Below, one piece after another: positions 7,368 to 14,328 of a DNA stretch of 14,930 bases (the first letter of the stretch is position 1; each line of letters starts with the position of its first letter). Both the position numbers and the translations under genes were made by a program. This DNA is from Acidobacteriaceae bacterium (GTDB lineage Bacteria; Acidobacteriota; Terriglobia; Terriglobales; Acidobacteriaceae), in NCBI GenBank assembly GCA_030039895.1, contig JASHUR010000268.1, forward strand, positions 1 to 14,930, given 5' to 3'. The notes below the pieces were generated by a model. It was not told where the DNA came from, did no database searches, and worked only from the letters and a program-made list of their open reading frames with translations.

Positions 7368-8755
7368 TTTTTGAGATTGGAAATGATTTCGCCAGGCTGC
7401 AGGAAGAGCTTCTAAAGGGTCCGATCTACCCTGATGTAACACCCAGCGAAATCCGGAACTACCTTGCCTCGCGCTATGACTTTGCGAAGAGCATGGACTT
7501 GAACGCGGTGGTTGCTGATGTGGAGCAGATGCTGAGCACGTGGCAGGTGCAGGTCACGCACCCGCGCTATTTCGGCCTGTTCAATCCGAGTGTCACGCTG
7601 GCGTCAGTGATTGCCGACATGCTGGTGGCAATGTACAACCCCCAGCTGGCAGCATGGCGAACCTCTCCCGCGGCAAACGAGATTGAGCGGCACACGCTCG
7701 GCTGGCTTACGGCAAAGTTCGGCCTTCCGGCAGAGACGCTGGCGACTTTCACCAGCGGCGGCTCCGAAGCCAATCTTTCGGCGGTGATCGTTGCGTTGAC
7801 GCGGGCCTTTCCCCGCTATGGGGAACACGGCCTGCAGAGTCTGAGCGCGACACCAGCGATCTACCTGACGGAGGAGGCGCACCACTCCTTCAGCAAGATT
7901 GCACACATGACGGGATTGGGACGAAATGCGCTACGCACGATTGCGACGAAGCCGGACCTGACCATGGACCTGGCGGACCTTGAACGGCGGGTTGCGGAGG
8001 ATCGAAGAGAGGGAGTGGCACCGCTCATGGTGGTCGGCACGGCCGGGACCACTGCCGCAGGCGCAATTGATCCGCTGCCGGAGATTGGGCGATTCTGTCG
8101 CGATGAGGGTCTGTGGTTTCACGTTGACGCGGCATGGGGCGGTGCGGCGATCGTTTCACCGGCGCTGCGGCATCATCTGAAGGGAATTGAGAGCGCGGAT
8201 TCCATTACCTGCGACGCGCACAAGTGGTTTTCGGTTTCCATGGGGAGTGGGATGTTCTTCTGCCGCCATCCAGAGAGCGTTGCACAGGCCTTTCGCGCGG
8301 ATGCAGCGTATATGCCGGGGAGAGCGATGGGCGAGGCGTTCGATCCCTACACTTCGTCGGTACAGTGGTCGCGGCGGTTCATTGGGCTCAAGCTCTTTCT
8401 GACGCTTGCAGAGAACGGAGAAGCGGGGCAGGCGGAAATGATCGAGCACCAGACGCGCATGGCGGATGTAATGCGCAAGGCCCTGGCAGACTCTGGCTGG
8501 CGCATTGTCAACAACACACCGCTGCCGCTGATCTGCTTCACTCGCGACGGTCTGGATCTCGGCGGATTTCTCGCGTCGTTACGCGAAAACCAGATCGCAT
8601 GGATGTCTGAGGCGCGCATCAAGGGCGCGCCTGTGGTGCGCGCATGCGTTACGAGCTACAAGACAACGGAAAACGATGTTCGATGGGTGGTGGGCGAGAT
8701 GAACCGCCTTATCGGCTGTGAGGATGCTGCTCAACTGGCTCCTGCGGAATGCTAG
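7364..8755 (+). CDS. Group II PLP-dependent amino acid decarboxylase
   Basis: This 463-residue enzyme belongs to the aromatic-L-amino-acid/glutamate/2,4-diaminobutyrate decarboxylase family and makes an amine from an amino acid. Seen features are HPRYFGLFNP near the substrate site (66-75), FTSGGSEANL (129-138) for cofactor phosphate binding, HHSFSKIA (173-180) with the His that stacks on PLP, VDAAWGG (254-260) with Asp255 contacting the pyridine nitrogen, and DAHKWFS (284-290) with the Schiff-base Lys287. The amino acid substrate is not evident. It overlaps the monooxygenase gene by 4 bases and is followed after 80 bases by the MetY-type gene. XrtA clusters also contain a PLP decarboxylase, but from the unrelated group IV (diaminopimelate/ornithine type) fold, so this would be a replacement by a different enzyme class if the comparison is valid. 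Confidence 0.88.
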   Translation: MIFEIGNDFARLQEELLKGPIYPDVTPSEIRNYLASRYDFAKSMDLNAVVADVEQMLSTWQVQVTHPRYFGLFNPSVTLASVIADMLVAMYNPQLAAWRTSPAANEIERHTLGWLTAKFGLPAETLATFTSGGSEANLSAVIVALTRAFPRYGEHGLQSLSATPAIYLTEEAHHSFSKIAHMTGLGRNALRTIATKPDLTMDLADLERRVAEDRREGVAPLMVVGTAGTTAAGAIDPLPEIGRFCRDEGLWFHVDAAWGGAAIVSPALRHHLKGIESADSITCDAHKWFSVSMGSGMFFCRHPESVAQAFRADAAYMPGRAMGEAFDPYTSSVQWSRRFIGLKLFLTLAENGEAGQAEMIEHQTRMADVMRKALADSGWRIVNNTPLPLICFTRDGLDLGGFLASLRENQIAWMSEARIKGAPVVRACVTSYKTTENDVRWVVGEMNRLIGCEDAAQLAPAEC

Positions 8756-8779
8756 GTCAAATCCTGCTGAAGGCCCCTA

Positions 8780-8839
8780 ATGTTGAAGCTCTCCATGAAT
8801 CACCGAACCGGGATAAACGAAGCAGGGATGAACGAATGA
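8780..8839 (+). CDS. Possible 19-codon upstream reading frame coupled to the MetY-type gene
   Basis: An ATG at 8780 has AAGG 6 bases upstream (8770-8773) and opens MLKLSMNHRTGINEAGMNE. Its TGA at 8837-8839 overlaps the ATG at 8836 as ATGA, so ribosomes finishing it would be placed at the MetY start. It contains three Met codons, which is suggestive but not strong in a methionine-gene leader. The alternative is that the space is only a spacer, or that MetY starts at 8749. Confidence 0.25.
   Translation: MLKLSMNHRTGINEAGMNE
8824..8828 (+). promoter_or_regulatory. Ribosome binding site deciding the MetY start
   Basis: AGGGA lies 7 bases before ATG at 8836. It supports this start over the in-frame ATG at 8749, which overlaps the decarboxylase gene and would add 29 residues that do not look like the family's N-terminus. 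Confidence 0.55.
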
Positions 8840-10110
8840 AGCAGGAAACAATAGCCATTCACGGTGGTTACGAATATGATCCGACGACCAAAGCGGTAGC
8901 AGTACCGATATATCAAACAGTCTCCTATGCGTTCGACAGCGCGGAGCACGCGGCTGCACTTTTCAACCTGGAGGCCGACGGTTATCGCTACACACGTATT
9001 GCGAATCCAACGACGGAGGTGCTGGAGCGGAGGGTCGCAGAGCTGGAAAGAGGCATAGCGGCGCTTTGCGTTGCGAGTGGCCAGGCGGCGGTTGCCTATG
9101 CTGTGCAGAACCTCACGGAACTGGGCAGCAATATCATTTCGACGCCGCAGCTCTACGGAACCACACATACGCTTTTTGCACATCTGCTTCCGGCCCAGGG
9201 GGTGACGGTCCAGTTTGCGGAGTCGGACCGTCCGGAGGACATCGAGAAGCTGATCAACGAGAAGACACGCGGGGTCTTCTGTGAGAGTGTCGGGAATCCT
9301 GCGGGAAACGTCTGCGACATTGAGGAGCTGGCCAAGACAGCGCACAAGCATGGGCTGCCGCTGATCGTCGACAACACCGTGGCAACACCGATTCTGCTGC
9401 GTCCGATCGAATACGGCGCGGACATTGTCGTTCACTCCCTTACAAAATTTCTGGGCGGGCACGGCACCACGCTGGGTGGGGCGATTGTCGATAGCGGAAA
9501 TTTTTCGTGGAGCGAGCATGCGGCGCGCTTTCCGATGTTCAATGTGCCGGACCGCTCGTACCACGATCTGATCTATACCGAGCATTACGGAAAAGCGGCC
9601 TATATCGGACGTTGCCGCAGCGTATATCAGCGGGCCACGGGCGCGGTGCTATCTCCACTGAGCGCGTTTTTACTGTTGCAGGGAATTGAAACGGTCGCTC
9701 TGCGGGTTGAGCGCCACACGGAGAACGCGAAACGGGTGGCCGAATTCCTGCGCGGTGATCCGAGGGTTGCCTGGGTCAAGTATGCCGGCTTTTCTGACAG
9801 CCCGTATTACGCGCTGGCGCAGAAGTATCTGGGTGGACGGGCCTGCTCACTGATGGCATTCGGCGTTCATGGAGGGTATCCTGCGGCGGTCAAATTCCAC
9901 GACGCCCTGAAGCTGGTGACGCGGCTGGTGAATCTGGGCGATGCAAAATCGCTGGCCTGCCATCCTGCTTCCACCACGCACCGTCAGATGTCTGCCGAAG
10001 AACAACACAAGGCCGGCGTGAGGCCGGAGATGATTCGCCTGAGCATAGGGATCGAGCACATTGACGACATCCTTACGGACCTGCGTCAGGCGCTTGACGC
10101 GATCGCTTAA
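8836..10110 (+). CDS. metY: O-acylhomoserine sulfhydrylase (MetY type, Cys/Met metabolism PLP enzyme)
   Basis: The protein has 424 residues from the ATG at 8836, the usual length for MetY, and begins with the familiar ETIAIHGGYEYDP. It is a gamma-replacement PLP enzyme that normally joins sulfide to O-acetyl- or O-succinylhomoserine to give homocysteine. Seen features are YQTVSYAF (26-33), RYTRIANPT (51-59), SGQAA (81-85), QLYGTTHTLF (105-114) with the ring-stacking Tyr107, VDNT (178-181) and SLTKFLGGHG (201-210) with the PLP-binding Lys204. The C-terminal RLSIGIEHIDD is typical. It is followed after 51 bases by a MetA-type acyltransferase that would make its substrate. The enzyme family also includes members that put carbon nucleophiles onto homoserine in natural-product pathways, so the setting leaves some doubt about a purely primary role. 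Confidence 0.9.
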   Translation: MKQETIAIHGGYEYDPTTKAVAVPIYQTVSYAFDSAEHAAALFNLEADGYRYTRIANPTTEVLERRVAELERGIAALCVASGQAAVAYAVQNLTELGSNIISTPQLYGTTHTLFAHLLPAQGVTVQFAESDRPEDIEKLINEKTRGVFCESVGNPAGNVCDIEELAKTAHKHGLPLIVDNTVATPILLRPIEYGADIVVHSLTKFLGGHGTTLGGAIVDSGNFSWSEHAARFPMFNVPDRSYHDLIYTEHYGKAAYIGRCRSVYQRATGAVLSPLSAFLLLQGIETVALRVERHTENAKRVAEFLRGDPRVAWVKYAGFSDSPYYALAQKYLGGRACSLMAFGVHGGYPAAVKFHDALKLVTRLVNLGDAKSLACHPASTTHRQMSAEEQHKAGVRPEMIRLSIGIEHIDDILTDLRQALDAIA

Positions 10111-10150
10111 CTGCACAGTTTGCCAGTTATTCCTATCCGTTTTTACTTGC

Positions 10151-10154
10151 GGGG
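10151..10154 (+). promoter_or_regulatory. Ribosome binding site deciding the MetA start
   Basis: GGGG lies 7 bases before ATG at 10162. It favours this start over an in-frame TTG at 10120. Confidence 0.45.
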
Positions 10155-10161
10155 CAAAACG

Positions 10162-11316
10162 ATGTCTGTTTCTTTGAACTTAAATTCGTCCAGCCAACAG
10201 CCACAAGGCAGCGGCAAAGCGCCCAGTTCAGGCACGTCCCCGGAGTGCATCGAGCGGTTGAGCCGCAGCCTGACCATCGGGCTGGTCAACAACATGCCGG
10301 ATGCTGCACTGGAAGCGACAGAGCGCCAATTCCTCGCGCTGCTCGAATCGGCCTCGGATGGTTTCTCGATCCGGCTGTCGCTCCATTCGCTGCCGGGCGT
10401 CGAACGCAATGAGTGGGGGACGCACCACGTCAGCAAATACTATTCCAGCGTGGAGAAGCTGAGGGACCAGCAGATTGATGCGCTGATTGTGACCGGCCGC
10501 GAGCCACTGTCACCGAATCTTGCAGATGAGCCGTACTGGGAGAGCTTTACCGCGCTTATAGAATGGGCGCGGAACAATACTTATTCGAGTGTATGGTCGT
10601 GCCTGGCGGCGCACGCCGCGGTTTTGCATATGGACGGCATCTGCCGCGTACGAAACGGCCACAAGTATTGCGGCGTGTTTGATTGCGCACAGTTATCTGA
10701 CCATCCGTTGATTGCGGGGGCACCTGAAAGCTTCAACCTTCCTCATTCGAGATGGAACGGACTGCCGGAAGACGAGCTGACGGCGAGAGGCTATCGCGTG
10801 CTTACGCGAGCGGACGGCGCAGGCGTTGATACCTTCATCAAGCAGGACCGCAGCCTGTTTGTCTTTTTTCAAGGGCATCCGGAGTATGAACCCCATACGC
10901 TTCTGCTCGAATACCGCAGAGACGTTGGACGGTTTCTCCGGGGTGAAACGGAGGCGTATCCGATCCTGCCGCGAGGTTATTTCGATGAGAGAACTACTGT
11001 TGCGCTGATGGCTTTCCAGCAGCGTGCTATGCAGCGCCGGGACGAGGCCCTATTGACGGAGCTACAGCAGGTGCTTGGGGCGGCAGAACTCCAAAACAAC
11101 TGGCAGCCGACCGCGACCTGCATCTACAGGAACTGGCTGGAGTACCTAAGCGAACAGAAGAGGCTGCGGTTGGAGGGCAAAAAGGCGGTTGCGGAGGCGC
11201 AAAGCGCTGGGCTTCCAGCCTCGCATATCGCCGCTGCGGCGGATGCATCCCGCCCAGTGGCTTACTCTGCCGGGCTCAACCAAGGACAACCTCCACTGAT
11301 TCGCGCAACACGCTGA
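10162..11316 (+). CDS. metA: Homoserine O-acyltransferase, MetA type
   Basis: This 384-residue class I glutamine amidotransferase-fold enzyme acylates homoserine with an acyl-CoA. Family marks are LVNNMPDAALEATERQF (41-57), IVTGREP (109-115), the nucleophile in VWSCLAAHA (144-152, Cys147), PHSRWNGLP (194-202) and FQGHPEYE (236-243) with His239 and Glu241 of the catalytic triad; spacing agrees with Escherichia coli MetA (Cys142, His235, Glu237). It is about 75 residues longer than the E. coli protein, partly at the N-terminus and mainly after residue 300, where CIYRNWLEYL and a charged tail are found. The residue that separates acetyl- from succinyl-CoA users (Glu or Gly) aligns by hand with Leu116, so donor choice is open. 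It makes the substrate for the upstream MetY-type enzyme. Its last 41 bases overlap the convergent aminotransferase gene. Confidence 0.88.
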   Translation: MSVSLNLNSSSQQPQGSGKAPSSGTSPECIERLSRSLTIGLVNNMPDAALEATERQFLALLESASDGFSIRLSLHSLPGVERNEWGTHHVSKYYSSVEKLRDQQIDALIVTGREPLSPNLADEPYWESFTALIEWARNNTYSSVWSCLAAHAAVLHMDGICRVRNGHKYCGVFDCAQLSDHPLIAGAPESFNLPHSRWNGLPEDELTARGYRVLTRADGAGVDTFIKQDRSLFVFFQGHPEYEPHTLLLEYRRDVGRFLRGETEAYPILPRGYFDERTTVALMAFQQRAMQRRDEALLTELQQVLGAAELQNNWQPTATCIYRNWLEYLSEQKRLRLEGKKAVAEAQSAGLPASHIAAAADASRPVAYSAGLNQGQPPLIRATR

Positions 11317-12646
11317 CCATCTGATCGATCTGTTCCCGGTTGATCACCAGTGGAGGAGCGAACAGCACCTCATCTCCGGGAGCCGGATGTTCGCCAGCGG
11401 CAGGGCGGGTCCGCGTGAGAACACCGCGTTTCTTCATCTCTGCCTGGATGCGCGCGCCGATCTTCTGATCCGCCGCAAAGTTCCTGCGGGTTGCGCGGTC
11501 TTCCACAAATTCGATGGCGGCCAGCAGCCCTTTGCCGCCGCGAATCTCTCCGGCGTTCGCATGGCCGCCGAATGCTTTGACGAGCGACTGGAGGAGATAA
11601 TCGCCCATCGTTGCCGAGTTTTCCAGCAAACCCTCGCGTTCGATGATCTCGATGTTCTTCAGCGCGACTGCGCAGCAGGTTGGTTGTCCTGAGTTTGTGT
11701 AGCCGTGCATCCATTTGCTTGCAGGATCGGCCGATTCAATCGCATCCCGGATTGCACGGGTCATCATGATTCCGCCCAAAGGCAGGTACCCGGAAGTGAC
11801 GCCTTTGGCGAATGCGATGATGTCCGGCTGCGTATTCCAATGCTCCAGGGCAAACCATCGCCCGGTGCGTCCAAAGCCGGTGATGATTTCATCAGCGATG
11901 AGCAGCACCTGATAGCGCGTGCAGATTTCGCGAATCAATGGCCAGTAATCATCGGTTGGATAGATGACGCCGCCTGCGCCGTGAATGGGCTCGCCGATGA
12001 AGGCAGCAACGGTATCCGGGCCTTCGCGAAGGATCGCTTCCTCAAGCTCACGGGCAGCAGTCTGGCCGGGCGTTTCGCCGGGTTTTGCTCCTGCCGTCCG
12101 GTAGGGATAGCAAGTCGGTATGTGAAGAAAGCCGGGCACGCGCGGCTCGAACATTTTCCAATAGACGGCGATGCCAGTCGCACTCATGGCCTGGAGGGTG
12201 ACGCCGTGATAGCCGTGGATGCGCGAAATGACCTTGATCTTGCCTGGTTTGCCCTGCGTCTTCCAGAAGTAGCGCGCGGTCTTAAAGGCTGACTCATTCG
12301 CTTCGGCTCCGCCCGATGCGAAGAAGACCGCTTCCATGCCCGGAGCAAGCTCAGTGAGGCGCTGCGCCAGCGTGATGGATGGGATGTTTGAGGAACCGGC
12401 ATAGCTGGAGAAATACGCCAGCTCTTTCATCTGCGCTGCGGCAGTCTCGGCAAGTTCGCTTCGGCCATGCCCGACGTTGACGTTCCAGAGCGCCGAGAGT
12501 CCGTCGATGTATTCCCTGCCGTTGATGTCCCAAACGTGAACGCCTTGCCCTTTTACGCAGATCACGGGCTCGGTAAGATCGACGGGATGATGCAACGGGT
12601 GGATCTGATGCTGTCGATCGGCCCCAGCCAGGTCAGCAATGTGCAT
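11276..12646 (-). CDS. Class III (omega) aminotransferase, pyruvate-dependent type
   Basis: This 456-residue PLP enzyme moves an amino group from an omega-amino acid or a diamine to a keto acid. Visible features are the N-terminal DRQHQIHPLHHP (10-21), GLSALWNVNVGHGR (49-62), SGGAEANESAFK (111-122), IHGYHGVT (143-150), the cofactor Asp in ADEIITGFGRTG (251-262, Asp252) and FAKGVTSGYLPLGG (279-292) with Lys281 as Schiff-base lysine. The start and the LWNVNVG stretch resemble putrescine or beta-alanine:pyruvate transaminases such as SpuC. AGGA on the minus strand lies about 10 bases before the ATG. The divergent aldehyde dehydrogenase gene next to it would oxidise the aldehyde formed, a common pairing in polyamine, GABA or beta-alanine breakdown. 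The exact substrate is unknown. Its 3' end overlaps the MetA-type gene by 41 bases. Confidence 0.88.
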   Translation of the reverse strand: MHIADLAGADRQHQIHPLHHPVDLTEPVICVKGQGVHVWDINGREYIDGLSALWNVNVGHGRSELAETAAAQMKELAYFSSYAGSSNIPSITLAQRLTELAPGMEAVFFASGGAEANESAFKTARYFWKTQGKPGKIKVISRIHGYHGVTLQAMSATGIAVYWKMFEPRVPGFLHIPTCYPYRTAGAKPGETPGQTAARELEEAILREGPDTVAAFIGEPIHGAGGVIYPTDDYWPLIREICTRYQVLLIADEIITGFGRTGRWFALEHWNTQPDIIAFAKGVTSGYLPLGGIMMTRAIRDAIESADPASKWMHGYTNSGQPTCCAVALKNIEIIEREGLLENSATMGDYLLQSLVKAFGGHANAGEIRGGKGLLAAIEFVEDRATRRNFAADQKIGARIQAEMKKRGVLTRTRPAAGEHPAPGDEVLFAPPLVINREQIDQMVSVLRESVEVVLG

Positions 12647-12786
12647 CGCGATGGTTTCCTTTCTGATCTGCCGCGCCGGAAGTAGCTTTTGCGGCTTCGA
12701 GTACGATCAAGTGTAGTTCAGAATTGAACGGCCCAGATCACGAATTCACGCGTAATCCGCATCAAGAGAAGAAAGGCGTGCTCTTC
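12647..12786. promoter_or_regulatory. Divergent promoter region between aminotransferase and aldehyde dehydrogenase genes
   Basis: These 140 bases must hold the promoters of both divergent genes. A perfect inverted repeat is at 12716-12729. AAAGG at 12772-12776 is the ribosome binding site for the ATG at 12787. Clear sigma-70 boxes were not recognised. Confidence 0.5.
12716..12729. repeat. Perfect inverted repeat GTTCA-N4-TGAAC, candidate operator
   Basis: The 14-base site is GTTCAGAATTGAAC, two perfect 5-base arms around GAAT. It sits in the divergent region 69 bases before the aminotransferase start (on the minus strand) and 57 bases before the aldehyde dehydrogenase ATG. A dimeric regulator bound there could control both genes. 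No regulator gene is in the window. Confidence 0.4.
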
Positions 12787-14265
12787 ATGGCTTCGACTCT
12801 TTCAGTTCCCGCGAACCCGACGATCGCTCTTCCGCCCGCACGGTTGTTGATCAACAATCGCTGGGTTTCGAGCGAGTCCGGTGAGACGTTTGCCACTGTT
12901 AATCCCTCCACTGGCGAAGAGATTTGCCGGGTCGCCGCTGCCGACGCTCCCGACGTGAACAAGGCAGTTGCGGCAGCACGCAATGCCTTTGAGCATGGAC
13001 CGTGGCGGCGGATGAACGCATCCGAACGCGGCCTGCTCCTGTTGCGACTGGCCGATCTGATCGAACGTCACGCCGATGAGCTGGCGCAGCTCGAAGCTCT
13101 GGATAACGGCAAACCGGTCTCGGTGGCGCGGCGAGTGGACGTGGCGAAATCCATCGCCTGCTACCGGTACTTTGCCGGATGGGCAGACAAGATTCAGGGG
13201 AAGACGATTCCGATTGACGGCGACTATTTCTGCTACACCCGCCATGAGCCAATCGGCGTTGTGGGGCAGATCATTCCGTGGAATTACCCCATGCTGATGC
13301 AGGCGTGGAAGCTGGCTCCGGCGCTGGCCACAGGAAATACCGTAGTCCTGAAGCCTGCTGAGCAGACGCCACTCTCTGCGCTGCGTGTGGGTGAGCTGAT
13401 AGTGGAAGCCGGATTCCCCGAAGGGGTGGTGAATCTGGTGCCGGGCTTTGGGCCAACCGCCGGAGCGGCGCTTGCGAACCACATGGACGTGGACAAGATT
13501 GCATTCACCGGATCGACCGAAACGGGAAGGTTGATTCTGGAGGCCGCGGCCAGGTCCAATCTGAAGAAAGTCACGCTGGAACTGGGCGGGAAGAGCCCGA
13601 ACATCATCTTTCATGACACGGACCTGGATGAGGCTGTGGAAGGCGCTCACCTTGGGACCTTTTCCAATCAGGGCTAGGTCTGCTGTGCGGGAACGAGGGT
13701 CTTTGTCGAGGAGAAGATTTACGACCAGTTCCTTGAGAAGACAGTGGCGCGCGCAAGGAAGCGCGTTGTTGGAGACCCATTCGATCCGCGCACCGAGCAA
13801 GGTCCGCAGGTGGACCAGGAGCAGTTCGACCGGGTCACGGGGTATATCGAAGCGGGCGTGAGCGAGGGCGCGACACTGGCCAGCGGCGGCAAGCGCCTGG
13901 GCGAGCGGGGTTATTTTATCGAGCCAACGGTGTTTGCCGATGTGCGCGATGAGATGAAGATCGCGCGGGAGGAAATATTCGGCCCGGTGATGAGCGTGAT
14001 TCCGTTCAAAGATTTGGACGAGGTGATTGCGCGCGCCAACCGTACCATTTACGGATTGGCTGCGGGCGTATGGACCCGCGACATCAAGAAAGCGCATGCG
14101 ATCGCAAACAGCGTGCGCGCGGGAACCGTGTGGGTGAACTGCTATAACGTTCTGGACACACGCGCGCCGTTCGGAGGGTTCAAACAGTCCGGTACCGGGC
14201 GCGAACTGGGCGAGTACGGATTGCAGCAGTACACCGAGGTCAAGACAGTCACCATCAAGCTTTGA
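12787..14265 (+). pseudogene. NAD(P)-dependent aldehyde dehydrogenase interrupted by an in-frame TAG
   Basis: The complete frame is 493 codons and matches the length of ALDH superfamily enzymes, but codon 297 is TAG (13675-13677). Before it: PWNYPM (165-170, Asn166), LKPAEQTP with Lys189, FTGSTETG (240-247) and LELGGKSPN (264-272) with the general base Glu265. After it, in the same frame: VCCAGTR, with the catalytic Cys at codon 299, EEIFGPV, and PFGGFKQSG near the end. The family has Gln at this place (the GQxC motif), so one C-to-T change of CAG to TAG explains the stop. Without readthrough the product is a 296-residue protein without the catalytic Cys. No other damage is seen, so the change is recent, a sequencing error, or read through by a suppressor tRNA. 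The start is ATG 12787 (ribosome binding site AAAGG, 10 bases away) rather than TTG 12724. It probably oxidises the aldehyde made by the divergent aminotransferase. Confidence 0.85.
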
Positions 14266-14328
14266 GCAGGCTTGAAGAATACGAAGCCCCGAAAGATCCG
14301 CAGCAGGGCGACGGGAGCGAACAAGAGG

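Noticed and set aside
8756..8835. Possible SAM-type riboswitch before MetY
   Set aside because: The gap is only 80 bases and I see none of the conserved core sequences or nested stems expected for known SAM riboswitch classes.
8800..9585. A 261-codon minus-strand frame opposite MetY
   Set aside because: No motif, and the opposite strand is a clear PLP enzyme.
10117..10159. TTTGCC ... GGCAAA inverted arms before the MetA start
   Set aside because: Only 6-base arms with a loop of about 28 bases; too weak to call a terminator or riboswitch.
12802..14097. A 431-codon open frame on the minus strand, antisense to the aldehyde dehydrogenase
   Set aside because: Its product shows no family motifs and is rich in Arg, His and Leu in the way of antisense shadows of GC-rich genes. 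The plus strand carries a full ALDH motif series.
13744..14265. Separate 173-codon gene starting at GTG 13744
   Set aside because: It is the C-terminal part of the aldehyde dehydrogenase in the same frame after the TAG; the bases between TAG and GTG encode the catalytic Cys motif, so it is not an independent gene.
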